Part shown: positions 44,276-53,491 of the stretch, piece after piece | Layout of the letters: the number at the start of each line of letters is the position of its first letter | Position numbering within the stretch: position 1 is the first letter of the stretch | NCBI RefSeq assembly: GCF_963877135.1 | Contig: NZ_CAWNSW010000125.1 | Span: 62,001 to 126,000, forward strand | Length of the DNA stretch: 64,000 bases | Source: Stenomitos frigidus_A | Lineage (GTDB): Bacteria; Cyanobacteriota; Cyanobacteriia; Leptolyngbyales; Leptolyngbyaceae | Direction: 5' to 3' | Notes under the pieces: generated by a model | Told to the model about the DNA's origin: nothing | What the model saw: the letters and a program-made list of their open reading frames with translations, nothing else | The model's database searches: none | Made by a program: the position numbers and the translations under genes

Positions 44276-45646
44276 ATGAATTCCGCAGAAAATAGTGCTG
44301 ATCTTCAGCCTACGCTTCAGGGTTCAAAGCGCCTGGTTGAGGCGATCGACGTCCAGGACTGGGATGCCCTGCCTTCAGGTAAAAAAACGGCAATCAGACA
44401 AGCAGTGACGCCGGAAACAGCCCTTAGTAGTGTTGCGTATCCCGATACGCCAGCGGCTCTAGCGGCTGTGGTCACTGCTACTGATCACCAATACCTCTTA
44501 CCCTGTGGCGGCGGGAGCAAGTTGCACTGGGGTGGGCTGGTGAAAGGACGGAGGGCAGAGAGCAGAGGGCAAAAGGATGGAAAAAACTCGCTGCTAGTGG
44601 TCAGCACTGAGCGGTTGAACCGTCTGGTTGAGCATGCAGTGGGTGATTTGACAGTGACAGTAGAAGCAGGAATGCGGTTCACTGACTTACAAGCGACGCT
44701 GGCAAAAGCCGGACAGTTTTTGGCGATCGACCCTGCCTATCCAGACCGCGCCACGATCGGCGGCATTGTGGCAACAGCCGATACAGGCTCACTGCGTCAG
44801 CGTTACAACAGCGTGCGAGATATGCTGCTGGGGCTGTCGTTTGTCCGCGCGGATGGACAGTCTGCTAAAGCCGGTGGGCGGGTCGTTAAAAACGTCGCTG
44901 GCTATGACCTGATGAAGCTCTTCACTGGCTCCTACGGCACGTTAGGCATCATCACGCAAGTGACGTTTCGAGTCTATCCGTTGCCCGAAGCCTCACAAAC
45001 GATCGTCTTGAGCGGTGCTGCCAGCGCGATCGCCCAGGCTACTCAAACGCTACTCAGTTCCGCCTTAACGCCCGCCAGTGCCGATGTTTTATCCGACTCA
45101 ATGGCCGCAGAGTTAGCGATCGCGGGTACAGCCTTGGCAATCCGCTTTCAGAGCATTTTACCCAGCGTCCAGGAGCAAAGCCAGCGTATGGTCGCAGTGG
45201 GTCAAGCCTTGGGCTTGACCAGCGTCTGCTTTGCTGATGCTGATGACACAGCTCTATGGCAACGCGTGCAAAAACACATGACTGCTGACAACCAAACCGA
45301 TGCAATTACTTGCAAGATAGGAATACGTCCTTCTGAAGCCGTGGCACTGCTAAGCATCCTCAAAGATGTCGCGATCGCGCCCTGGTTTGGGCAAATCCAT
45401 ATGGCTAGTGGACTAGGCAGACTGGTGCTCAACGCCACTAGCCCATCAGAAACACTCTTAAAGCTGCGCTCGATCTGTCAGGCAAAGAGTGGCTTTCTGT
45501 CGGTACTGCAAGCTCCGATCGAATGCAAGCAGGCGATCGATGTTTGGGGCTACTCCGGCAATGCGCTGCCGTTGATGCGCCAGCTGAAGCAACAGTTTGA
45601 TCCAGACGGTCGTTTAAGCCCTCACCGATTTGTAAGCGGAATTTAA
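44276..45646 (+). CDS. glcE: Glycolate dehydrogenase FAD-binding subunit GlcE
   Basis: A 456-residue product from ATG 44276 (MNSAENSADLQ). The FAD-binding type 4 domain is clear: CGGGSKLHWGG, VEAGMRFTDLQATLAKAGQF, DPAYPDRATIGGIVATADTG and GGRVVKNVAGYDLMKLFTGS (then YGTLGIITQVT). It oxidises glycolate from photorespiration together with GlcD and GlcF. A Gly/Arg/Lys-rich stretch (KGRRAESRGQKDGKNS) after the first motif looks like an in-frame low-complexity insertion from intergenic-type GGGCAGAG sequence. glcF follows 3 bp later; glcD is not in the window. Confidence 0.92.
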   Translation: MNSAENSADLQPTLQGSKRLVEAIDVQDWDALPSGKKTAIRQAVTPETALSSVAYPDTPAALAAVVTATDHQYLLPCGGGSKLHWGGLVKGRRAESRGQKDGKNSLLVVSTERLNRLVEHAVGDLTVTVEAGMRFTDLQATLAKAGQFLAIDPAYPDRATIGGIVATADTGSLRQRYNSVRDMLLGLSFVRADGQSAKAGGRVVKNVAGYDLMKLFTGSYGTLGIITQVTFRVYPLPEASQTIVLSGAASAIAQATQTLLSSALTPASADVLSDSMAAELAIAGTALAIRFQSILPSVQEQSQRMVAVGQALGLTSVCFADADDTALWQRVQKHMTADNQTDAITCKIGIRPSEAVALLSILKDVAIAPWFGQIHMASGLGRLVLNATSPSETLLKLRSICQAKSGFLSVLQAPIECKQAIDVWGYSGNALPLMRQLKQQFDPDGRLSPHRFVSGI

Positions 45647-45649
45647 GTC

Positions 45650-47068
45650 ATGAGTGCCGAAGCTCGCAATCAAGAAAGTTATGAGTTACCCATGTTGAAT
45701 GTTGAGTTACAAGATGCCACTCCCCACTCTCCACACCCCACTGCCCAATCTTTCCCCTCCTTCGATGCCCACAATCCTCCCGATGCCAAACTCATCGACG
45801 CATGCGTTCACTGTGGCTTTTGTCTCTCCACCTGTCCGAGCTACCGGGTGATTGGCAAAGAGATGGATTCGCCGAGAGGGCGCATTTACCTGATGGATGG
45901 GGTGAATGAGGATCAAATTCCGCTCTCTCCAGCGATCGTGCAGCATTTTGATTCGTGTCTGGGCTGTCTTGCTTGCGTCACCACCTGCCCCTCTGGTGTG
46001 CGCTACGACAAGTTGATCGAGGCAACCCGCCCTCAAGTAGAACGCAACCATGCACGATCGCTACCCGATAAACTCCTGCGTCGTCTAATCTTCTCTACCT
46101 TTCCCTATCCTGATCGGTTGCGCTTATTGCTGCGTCCACTGGGCCTTTATCAAAAATCAGGGTTGCAGAAAATGGTGCGATCGCTCGGCTTCCTCAAGCA
46201 ACTTTCGCCACAGCTGGCAGCGATGGAAGCGATGCTGCCCAAGATTTCGCCCCAAGCCTTTCAAGATCCTCTGCCAGCAGTCATTCCAGCGCAAGGGAAA
46301 CAACGTTATCGAGTCGGTTTACTGCTGGGCTGTGTGCAACGTCTCTTCAACCCCGAAGTCAATGACGCCACGGTACGGGTATTGACCGCCAACGGTTGTG
46401 AAGTGGTCATACCCCAAGCTCAAGGCTGCTGCGGTGCGCTCACCCATCACCAGGGGCAAGAAGCGCAAACTCAAACGCTAGCCCGTCAACTCATTGACAG
46501 CTTTGCTGACACATCGCTGGATGCCATCATCATCAACGCTTCTGGGTGTGGGCATTCCCTCAAGGAATATGGCAGCATTTTGGACGATGACCCTCACTAT
46601 CGGGAGCAAGCCGCGACGTTTGCTAGCAAGGTCAAAGATGTCCAGGAATTTCTAGCCGATGTGGGTCTGACTGCCAAGCTCTCGCCCTTGCAAGACGAAC
46701 CGCTGACGCTGGTGTATCAAGATGCCTGTCACATGCTGCATGGGCAAAAAATTAGCGTGCAGCCACGCCAACTTCTGAAGCAAATTCCGGGTGTGCGGCT
46801 ACGGGAACCGATCGATGCAGCGCTGTGCTGCGGTAGCGCTGGTGTCTACAACATCCTGCAGCCCGATGTCGCAGAAGAACTCGGCCGCCAAAAGGTGGAA
46901 AATCTGCTCCATACAGGAGCTTCACTCATCGCCTCAGCAAACATTGGCTGCTTTGTGCAAATTAGTAGACATCTTCAGCTTCAAGGAAAAACAGTGCCAG
47001 TACTGCACCCCATGCAACTGCTCGATTATTCGATTCAAGGCATCAAGCTAGACGCTGTTGGTTCTTAA
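45650..47068 (+). CDS. glcF: Glycolate dehydrogenase iron-sulfur subunit GlcF
   Basis: A 472-residue protein with two 4Fe-4S motifs (CVHCGFCLSTCPSY and CLGCLACVTTCPSG) and two CCG domains (QGCCGALTHHQGQ and ALCCGSAGVYNIL) that coordinate further redox centres. It transfers electrons from glycolate to the quinone pool. The N-terminal 40 residues include a Pro/His/Ser-rich low-complexity run (TPHSPHPTAQSFPS) encoded by pyrimidine-rich filler. It is translationally close to glcE (stop-to-start 3 bp). Confidence 0.93.
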   Translation: MSAEARNQESYELPMLNVELQDATPHSPHPTAQSFPSFDAHNPPDAKLIDACVHCGFCLSTCPSYRVIGKEMDSPRGRIYLMDGVNEDQIPLSPAIVQHFDSCLGCLACVTTCPSGVRYDKLIEATRPQVERNHARSLPDKLLRRLIFSTFPYPDRLRLLLRPLGLYQKSGLQKMVRSLGFLKQLSPQLAAMEAMLPKISPQAFQDPLPAVIPAQGKQRYRVGLLLGCVQRLFNPEVNDATVRVLTANGCEVVIPQAQGCCGALTHHQGQEAQTQTLARQLIDSFADTSLDAIIINASGCGHSLKEYGSILDDDPHYREQAATFASKVKDVQEFLADVGLTAKLSPLQDEPLTLVYQDACHMLHGQKISVQPRQLLKQIPGVRLREPIDAALCCGSAGVYNILQPDVAEELGRQKVENLLHTGASLIASANIGCFVQISRHLQLQGKTVPVLHPMQLLDYSIQGIKLDAVGS

Positions 47069-47111
47069 GAACAGGCCAGAAATAACGAACGTACCAGTCA
47101 ATTTGAAGCTA

Positions 47112-47173
47112 TTGGGGGGGCGGCATGCCATCCCCCTACGCTGGGATGCGATTTGTTTGGCAGTCCCTTAGTT
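47112..47173. repeat. Dispersed 62-bp repeat, palindromic head plus conserved tail, copy 2
   Basis: A GGGGGGG-CGGCATGCCAT-CCCCCTA hairpin is followed by TACGCTGGGATGCGATTTGT...AGTCCCTTA, matching the tail at 13971-14007. It is located between glcF and the HdeD-like gene. Confidence 0.78.
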
Positions 47174-47251
47174 ACACCCAATGAAGGATCTCAGGGTAAA
47201 GGCGTCAGTTCTACAATTTGAACTGATATTTCAACCACTGAGAGGTTATCG

Positions 47252-47815
47252 ATGAGTACTGGGGTTTCAACCAACGACATTAAAAGCAATTTAAATGGGT
47301 CGATCGTCGTCAGTGTACTGCTGATCTTACTGGGTATCGCCGCGATCGCCTTTCCTTACTTCAGCACGCTTGCTGCTGAAACCTGGATTGCGTGGATTAT
47401 CCTTTTTAGCGGTATTTCCAAGCTAGTTTACACCTTCCAGACGCGGCAAGAAGGTGGTTTTATCTGGCAGCTTTTGCTGAGCCTTCTCTACATCGGCACG
47501 GCTGTGCTGCTATTGGTGTATCCACTTCAAGGTGTCCTAACGCTAACACTAGCGTTGGGCGCTTTTTTGCTCACTGAAGGTGTGTTTGAAATTGTCTTCG
47601 CGTTTCAACGGCGTGCTCAATCGAACTGGGTTTGGTCGCTAGCCAACGGCCTTACAACAATCGTTTTAGGTGGCTTAATCTTCTTTGAGTGGCCGTTAAA
47701 TGGGCCCTTTGCGATCGGTTTACTGGTCGGCATCAGCATTATTTTTACGGGTACCTCAAGAATTTTGCTAGCTATCGCAGCTCGTTCATCGCTCAACGCC
47801 TCACAGCCCGGTTAA
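47252..47815 (+). CDS. HdeD-like (DUF308) membrane protein
   Basis: A 187-residue protein with six predicted transmembrane helices in three pairs, as in the HdeD/DUF308 family: SIVVSVLLILLGIAAIAFPY, WIAWIILFSGISKLVYTF, LLSLLYIGTAVLLLVYPL and the closing IGLLVGISIIFTGTSRILLA. HdeD is tied to acid resistance in enterobacteria; the cyanobacterial role is unknown. It ends in a convergent terminator shared with the VWA gene. Confidence 0.88.
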   Translation: MSTGVSTNDIKSNLNGSIVVSVLLILLGIAAIAFPYFSTLAAETWIAWIILFSGISKLVYTFQTRQEGGFIWQLLLSLLYIGTAVLLLVYPLQGVLTLTLALGAFLLTEGVFEIVFAFQRRAQSNWVWSLANGLTTIVLGGLIFFEWPLNGPFAIGLLVGISIIFTGTSRILLAIAARSSLNASQPG

Positions 47816-47886
47816 CCAATCATGCTAGATGCAACTGGGAGTGTGTCACTTTCAGTTTTGAACTGGTAGAAAAGCAATCGCGTTGC

Positions 47887-47926
47887 AAGGCTTTTTTGAG
47901 TCATCGCAAACCCTCAAAAAAGTCTT
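47887..47926. terminator. Bidirectional terminator between convergent genes
   Basis: 14-bp stem AAGGCTTTTTTGAG / CTCAAAAAAGTCTT (one G-T pair) with a 12-nt loop, carrying T and A tracts in the stem. It is placed between the plus-strand stop at 47815 and the minus-strand stop at 47936. Confidence 0.75.
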
Positions 47927-47935
47927 AGCAAACCA

Positions 47936-48571
47936 TTAGTCACGAACGATATCTAGCAAAAACTCAGTCAAACAATTGGTTCCAATCGTCTCTAAAACGC
48001 GGGTGTTAACAATATCAAACTTGGCACCTGCTTTCGATCGCAAGTCTTCATCTAAGGCAGCTAGAAAGCCTCTGGCGATGAGATCATTGCCAATTTGAGC
48101 AAAGCCGATCCCTAACTCGTGGTCATGCTCCATCTTCTGAGTCGCGCTCACGATCGCTTTGACAATTGTCATCCGATCGCGTGGTTCACCGTCAATCAAC
48201 ACAATAATAATTTCGCCATTTGGCTTTGTTTGCCCTGCTGCCTTACGCTCAAAATAATCATCTAGAGCGGTTTGCAAACCATCCAGCAAATTTAGGCTCT
48301 CCGGTGGGTAGTTCGCTTCAAAAAACTGCCCAAGCTTGTCAGGAGTCACTTTTTTGTACTGCTTAAACGAGCCTGAGGAGTCCTGCCGGGAGGAGATGTA
48401 GAGTGTAATGCCATCAGGATCAAGCTCCTCGCATTTTGACACTAACGCCAGTACGGCATCGTGAGCTGCAACCCAGCTATTAGCAAAGCCTGGTGAAGTC
48501 GGTAAAACACTGGCAGCTGTTTTAGCAGCGATGACAATGTAATCGCGATTTTCTAACAGTGATTCAACCAT
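47936..48571 (-). CDS. VWA-like protein with a degenerate MIDAS site
   Basis: A 211-residue protein that follows a common cyanobacterial VWA family along its whole length: MVESLLENRDYIVIAA, KCEELDPDGITLYISS, KPNGEIIIVLIDGEPRDRM and LGIGFAQIGNDLIARGFLAAL. In canonical members the first strand reads DxSxS (for example IDKSGSM) and a later Thr (GGTDL) completes the metal site. Here those positions are AAKTAAS and SLNLLDGL, so the metal site is lost, although the Asp of LIDGEP is kept. It may be a structural paralogue that binds partners without metal. Confidence 0.82.
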   Translation of the reverse strand: MVESLLENRDYIVIAAKTAASVLPTSPGFANSWVAAHDAVLALVSKCEELDPDGITLYISSRQDSSGSFKQYKKVTPDKLGQFFEANYPPESLNLLDGLQTALDDYFERKAAGQTKPNGEIIIVLIDGEPRDRMTIVKAIVSATQKMEHDHELGIGFAQIGNDLIARGFLAALDEDLRSKAGAKFDIVNTRVLETIGTNCLTEFLLDIVRD

Positions 48572-48982
48572 CTGTGCACTCCATTATCACTAGCTGTTCC
48601 TTTCCGTTGGCTAGTCGGTCAGGCTTCACGCAAGGGCTTCTTCAAATAGTTTAGCCAACCCTAAACTAAAAATCTCTAGCGTGTGCCTTGACTTGAGCAC
48701 TACGGCCAGAGATTGCTTAGGATCGTGGATCAAATAAAATCGACACATTGTTTGCAGGTAGGGGCTCACGGCCTGCGCTCCTAAGGGAAATGCCGGAGTT
48801 ATAAATTTTTATTCCTTAGAATATTTAAAAGCAAAAATTTACCGCTGGGTAGGGGCAGGGTTTGCCAGAGTCTTTTCCTCTAGAAATTAACTTTATGTCA
48901 AACCTGCCCCTATAGGCGTTTTGTCGACTTGAAATCTCCTTGAGCGATCGCTGCAATTAATTTTTACAGATTTAAAGCCGCA
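48572..48982. other. Intergenic region between the VWA gene and ndhD
   Basis: About 410 bp without genes. It contains the inverted repeat at 48850-48913 and a second GGTAGGGGCTCACGGCCTGCG element near 48755, both of the TAGGGGC dispersed-palindrome type. Confidence 0.55.
48850..48913. repeat. Inverted repeat TAGGGGCAGG...CCTGCCCCTA
   Basis: Arms TAGGGGCAGGGTTTG (48850-48864) and CAAACCTGCCCCTATA (48899-48914), with a 34-nt loop and one bulged G. Member of the TAGGG-type palindromes found across the window. Confidence 0.7.
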
Positions 48983-50608
48983 TTAAACCCGCTCAAGCGC
49001 TGGCGCTTTCAACAGATCGAGCGCTGGCGCTTTCAATACCTTCAGACCCAGCGATTGCAGAATGGCTGTTTCAGTTGAGGCTTTTTGTGCCAAAGACGGA
49101 ACCTGTTCTCGGAGTCGAGCTGTCACCTGCTGCGTCTTCGCATCATAGATCTGGGTTAAGAGCTTGGGATAGAAGCCAATCCCAATGATGGGCACCAACA
49201 AGGCAGAGATGATGAACACCTCACGAGGCTCTGCATCGACCAGCACTTCATGAGAGGTAAGGGTTTTATTCTCGGGACCGTAGAAGATCTCACGCAGCAT
49301 CGACAGCAAATAAATGGGCGTGAGAATAACGCCAACGGCTGCCAGCAAAACCACCAGAACTTTGAAGGGTGGGGCGTAGGCATCACTTGTAGCAAAGCCA
49401 ACGAACACCATTAGTTCTGCTACAAAACCACTCATCCCAGGCAACGCCAGAGAGGCGAGAGAACACGCTGTGAACATGGAAAAAATCTTGGGCATCTTTT
49501 GACCGACACCACCCATTTCGTCCAGCATCAACGTGTGGGTGCGATCGTAGGTTGCTCCTACTAGGAAAAACAAGCTGGCACCAATTAAGCCATGCGACAC
49601 CATCTGTAGCACGGCACCACTCAAGCCCAAATCAGTGAATGACGCAATGCCGATCAGCACAAACCCCATATGCGAAATCGAAGAATAGGCAATCTTGCGC
49701 TTGAGGTTTCGCTGAGCAAACGATGTGAGCGCTGCATAGATGATATTGACCACACCCAGAATGACGAGTGCGGGTGCCACGGTAGCATGTGCAGCAGGCA
49801 ACATTTCTGCGTTCATGCGGATGAGTGCATAACCGCCCATCTTCAGCAAAATGCCTGCCAACAGCATGTGCACAGGAGCAGTTGCCTCACCATGAGCATC
49901 GGGCAACCAGGTGTGCAGTGGAATAATCGGCAACTTCACCGCGTAGGCAATCAAAAACCCTGTATAAAGCCAAAGCTGCAACGTCAGCGGGAAATCTTTG
50001 TGCAAGAGCGCTTGCATATCAAAGGTGACCGTATCACCGTAGAACGCCATTGCTAAAGCAGACAACAAGATAAACAGCGATCCTCCAGCCGTATAGAGGA
50101 TGAATTTCGTTGCAGCATACTGACGCTTCTTACCGCCCCAAATCGACAGCAGCAAATAAATGGGGATCAGTTCGAGTTCCCACGCCAGGAAAAATAGCAG
50201 CATATCTTGTACAGCAAAGACAGCAATTTGTCCGCCGTACATCGTCAACAGTAGAAAGTAGAACAACCGTGGTTTCAAGGTTACAGGCCAAGCAGCCAGG
50301 GTCGCCAGAGTCGTGATAAAGCCCGTCAGCAAAATTAGCGGCATCGACAAGCCATCGGCTCCAACCGACCACTTCAGGTCAAGCTGAGGCACCCAGGAGT
50401 AGCTCTCAAAGAGCTGCATTCCTGCGCTAGAGAAGTCGTAATAGCTGTAAAAGGCGTAAACCAGAATGGCAAAATCGATCAGCCCAATGACTAAGGCATA
50501 CCAGCGAACTGTCTTGCCATCCTTATCGGGAAGGAACGGAATCAACAGTGCCGCTGCGATCGGAAACAAGATGCTAGTCGTTAGCCAGGGGAAATTAGCG
50601 GTAAGCAT
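48983..50608 (-). CDS. ndhD: NAD(P)H-quinone oxidoreductase subunit 4 (NdhD, probably NdhD1)
   Basis: A 541-residue antiporter-like proton-pumping subunit of NDH-1 with about 14 membrane helices. The conserved TM5 Glu is in FLAWELELIPIYLLL, the TM7 Lys in AVKLPIIPLHTWLPDAHG, and TM8 ligands in APVHMLLAGILLKMGGYALI. It pairs with ndhF upstream, the order of the respiratory NDH-1L genes ndhF1-ndhD1; the absence of cup genes argues against the CO2-uptake form. The C-terminus ends in an eight-residue duplication (LKAPALDL, LKAPALER) from a 24-bp tandem repeat. Confidence 0.93.
   Translation of the reverse strand: MLTANFPWLTTSILFPIAAALLIPFLPDKDGKTVRWYALVIGLIDFAILVYAFYSYYDFSSAGMQLFESYSWVPQLDLKWSVGADGLSMPLILLTGFITTLATLAAWPVTLKPRLFYFLLLTMYGGQIAVFAVQDMLLFFLAWELELIPIYLLLSIWGGKKRQYAATKFILYTAGGSLFILLSALAMAFYGDTVTFDMQALLHKDFPLTLQLWLYTGFLIAYAVKLPIIPLHTWLPDAHGEATAPVHMLLAGILLKMGGYALIRMNAEMLPAAHATVAPALVILGVVNIIYAALTSFAQRNLKRKIAYSSISHMGFVLIGIASFTDLGLSGAVLQMVSHGLIGASLFFLVGATYDRTHTLMLDEMGGVGQKMPKIFSMFTACSLASLALPGMSGFVAELMVFVGFATSDAYAPPFKVLVVLLAAVGVILTPIYLLSMLREIFYGPENKTLTSHEVLVDAEPREVFIISALLVPIIGIGFYPKLLTQIYDAKTQQVTARLREQVPSLAQKASTETAILQSLGLKVLKAPALDLLKAPALERV
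48996..49036 (-). repeat. 24-bp tandem duplication at the ndhD 3' end
   Basis: AGCGCTGGCGCTTTCAA occurs at 48996-49012 and 49020-49036, a period of 24 bp, so the duplication is in frame and adds eight residues to the NdhD C-terminus. Confidence 0.85.
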
Positions 50609-50849
50609 CAGTGACTAGTGGTTAATGGTTAGTCGTTGGTTGTTAGAACAGGTTTCTAAAGATGCCGGGCTGAGAGCCTAAACACCAGATTGCCGAAGCT
50701 CACTCTTACTAAGATGCTACTCAACCGATCGGGCGCTGACCGTTCGGAGTTAGCCGTCTAAAGTCCAGGACAGTTGTTATTAGCTTCAAGCTGTCAGCTT
50801 CTAGAGTAGTGTATCTGCCTCTTACCACTAACAACGAACAACTAACAAC

Positions 50850-50900
50850 TTCTTAAGCTATGCCTGTTCTTAAGCGATGCCTGTTCTTAAGCGATGCCAG
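50850..50900. repeat. 17-bp tandem repeat, three units, across the ndhF stop codon
   Basis: Units TTCTTAAGCTATGCCTG, TTCTTAAGCGATGCCTG and TTCTTAAGCGATGCCAG lie end to end. The ndhF stop (50887-50889) is inside the third, so the two outer copies are duplications of the gene end. They place additional in-frame-like stop sequences downstream. Confidence 0.88.
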
Positions 50901-52962
50901 AGAAAATCACTAAACCCAGAACGGCAGCAAACACAATGAGCGCATAGAACTGGGCGCGACCATTCTCAAAGTACTTCAGCACTTCACCGGTCAACAGCGT
51001 CACTAAACCTGCCAAATTAACAACGCCGTCCACCACTTTGTAGTCCACTTCCAGGACTTGACGGGCGATCCGTCGACTATTCAGTACAAAAACGTTGTAG
51101 TAGATGTCGTCGATGTACCACTTGTTTTTGGATAGCTCGTAGAGAGCAGGAACTCTAGCAGCGATAGCGGCTGGGTCGATCTTCTTCTGGGCGTACATCA
51201 ATATCGCCAGCGAAATCCCCAGCAGCGAGATGCCGACCGAGCTACCCGCCATGACAAAGAACTCATTTAAATTCTCGCCTCCTTCGGCTGCCAATTCGAC
51301 TATTTCACCGGGCGCATGAATGAAGCCTTCAAAGTAGTTCGCAAAGGGCGTACCGACGAGCCCAATGAGCATAGACGGGACTGCCAAGATGACCAGAGGC
51401 AACGTCATTGTAAACGGCGACTCATGGGGGAACTCGCTGTGATGCTCATCGTGGTGCTCTTCAGCAGAACCGTGAGCCGTCTCTAACGTCAGTTCCTGAG
51501 AGTTCATCGCTCCGGGGCCGATCGAGAGACCCTGAGCCTGAAGTTGCTCTACTTTAATCGCTTGACGCACGATCGCGTCGTTGCCACGAAAGCCACCCTC
51601 AAACGTAGAGATATACATGCGGAACATATAAAACGCAGTAATCCCTGCCGTCAGGTAACCAACACCCCACAGCACCGGATTCGCAGCAAAGGCATTACCC
51701 AAAATTTCGTCCTTCGACCAGAACCCTGCAAACGGTGGAATGCCCGAAATCGCCAGGGTACCAATGAGGAAGGTAATCGCGGTGTAGGGCATATACTTCC
51801 GTAGCCCACCCATCAGCCGCATGTCCTGAGCGTAGGCCGGGTTGTGCCCAACAACGTGCTCCATGCCGTGAATGACCGAACCCGATCCTAAGAAAAGCAT
51901 AGCCTTGAAGTAGGCATGGGTCATCAGATGGAACATACCCGCGCTGTAAGACCCCACACCCATTGCCATCACCATGTAGCCCAGCTGAGACATCGTCGAG
52001 TACGCTAACCCTTTCTTAATGTCATTCTGGGTGATAGCGATCGAGGCACCTAAAAAGGCCGTAAACGCTCCCGTATAAGCAATCACGTCCATCACAACAG
52101 GGATGCCTTCGAACACTGGAAACATCCGGGCAATCAAGAAAACGCCCGCTGCTACCATCGTCGCCGCGTGAATCAATGCTGAAATGGGAGTCGGACCTTC
52201 CATCGCATCTGGTAGCCAGACATGGAGTGGGAACTGAGCCGACTTCGCCACCGGCCCCAAGAAAACCAAAATGGCAAACAGTGCTGCAAGCCCTCCGCTC
52301 AGAGCACCAGATTGCACTAAATCTTGCAGACGCTCGCCGATCGTCGCAAAATCAAAGCTGCGCGTTGACCAGTAGAGTCCCAAAATACCCAACAACAGAC
52401 CGAAGTCACCCACTCGGTTCGTGACGAACGCTTTTTGACAGGCATCGGCAGCCGCTTTGCGATCGAACCAGAAGCCAATGAGAAGGTAGGAACACATCCC
52501 CACCAATTCCCAAAAGACATAAACCTGCACCAAATTGGGACTCACCACCAGCCCCAGCATCGAAGCGCTGAATAGGCTTAAGTAAGCGTAAAAGCGTACA
52601 TAGCTTGGATCGTGTGCCATGTAGCCATCGGTATAAACCATGACGAGAAACGCTACCGTCGTCACAATCACCAGCATTAGAGCCGTGAGATGGTCAATGG
52701 TGTAACCCATGCTGAGATGAAAGTCGCCTGCTGATGCCCACTCAATCATTTGAGTGTAAGGGGCATGTCCGTTGATTTGACTCCACAGCAGCGAAGCAGA
52801 AAACGCCATCGCCACCCCAATCAGCGAGACGATGAAAATAGAGTTGACCTGTCGCAGCTGATTTGTCGCTTTGTTAAAAGAAATCAGACCCAAGCCGACA
52901 ATCATTGCACCAGCCAGCGGCAGTACTGGAATCAGCCAGGCGTACTGATAAATCGCTTCCAT
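50887..52962 (-). CDS. ndhF: NAD(P)H-quinone oxidoreductase subunit 5 (NdhF, probably NdhF1)
   Basis: A 691-residue distal antiporter-like subunit of NDH-1, with the long C-terminal extension and lateral helix of subunit 5. Signatures: FWELVGMCSYLLIGFWF, AKSAQFPLHVWLPDAMEGPT, ISALIHAATMVAAGVFLIAR and KGLAYSTMSQLGYMVMAMG. The His/Glu-rich loop (SAEEHHDEHHSEFPHESP, around 500) is a normal variable region. It lies upstream of ndhD with 278 bp between, which hold AAC-rich filler; cotranscription is likely. Confidence 0.94.
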   Translation of the reverse strand: MEAIYQYAWLIPVLPLAGAMIVGLGLISFNKATNQLRQVNSIFIVSLIGVAMAFSASLLWSQINGHAPYTQMIEWASAGDFHLSMGYTIDHLTALMLVIVTTVAFLVMVYTDGYMAHDPSYVRFYAYLSLFSASMLGLVVSPNLVQVYVFWELVGMCSYLLIGFWFDRKAAADACQKAFVTNRVGDFGLLLGILGLYWSTRSFDFATIGERLQDLVQSGALSGGLAALFAILVFLGPVAKSAQFPLHVWLPDAMEGPTPISALIHAATMVAAGVFLIARMFPVFEGIPVVMDVIAYTGAFTAFLGASIAITQNDIKKGLAYSTMSQLGYMVMAMGVGSYSAGMFHLMTHAYFKAMLFLGSGSVIHGMEHVVGHNPAYAQDMRLMGGLRKYMPYTAITFLIGTLAISGIPPFAGFWSKDEILGNAFAANPVLWGVGYLTAGITAFYMFRMYISTFEGGFRGNDAIVRQAIKVEQLQAQGLSIGPGAMNSQELTLETAHGSAEEHHDEHHSEFPHESPFTMTLPLVILAVPSMLIGLVGTPFANYFEGFIHAPGEIVELAAEGGENLNEFFVMAGSSVGISLLGISLAILMYAQKKIDPAAIAARVPALYELSKNKWYIDDIYYNVFVLNSRRIARQVLEVDYKVVDGVVNLAGLVTLLTGEVLKYFENGRAQFYALIVFAAVLGLVIFSGIA

Positions 52963-53491
52963 TGCTCATGCCTATGGTTAAAGTTCTTCACTTGGTTGGG
53001 AAAACCGTTTACATTGTGACACACGCTTAACAGGAAACTGTCAGGTACGAACACAACATTCCAGTATTTCTACGGCTTATCATTCCCACAATCGCGATCG
53101 ATCGCATCTGCAGAAGGGTAGGGTTCATTAGCGATTGAGCCCAGAGCCATTGAGTCTAGGAACCCTACTCATGCCACATCAGTGGACTCTTACAGCAATT
53201 TTCGTTTAAATAAGCCACATCAACTTAGTCTCGCCCACGCCTGCGAACAAGATGTAAGTGCAAAGCACTCGCTCCGCGTTTCTTTTATGCCGTAAGGCTT
53301 TACGCACTGTGGCTGACCCATTTGCAAACGGCTGTCAATCGTTCTGAGTCTTGCAGAGACAGGGTCGTTTAGATGAGGAGCGACTTTTTGGAGGAGTAAA
53401 AATATAAAGCTTTGTCCAGAAAAAAGCCGTATACGAAAGTAGACGCGCCCCCAAGATCGACGCACCTTAATGGTTTCTAAAGCCCTCAGCG
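52963..53491. other. Region between ndhF and thioredoxin, containing a MITE-like element
   Basis: No gene. It should contain the ndhF promoter near 52963-53060. Most of 53189-53338 is a mobile-element-like repeat (separate entry). The small frame at 53220-53465 is composed of that element. Confidence 0.6.
53189..53338 (+). mobile_element. MITE-like element, copy A
   Basis: Begins CTTACAGCAATTTTCGTTTA and continues AATAAGCCACATCAACT, and closes with GCACTGTGGCTGACC-CATTTGCAAACGGCTGT. The ends are inverted relative to each other (CTTACAGC ... and complement of ...GGCTGT; AAGCCACA ... TGTGGCT). It matches the element at 57606-57717 in opposite orientation. This copy is about 38 bp longer through an internal insertion (53255-53310) with a GTAAGTGC / GCACTT-like hairpin. 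There is no transposase. Confidence 0.78.
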
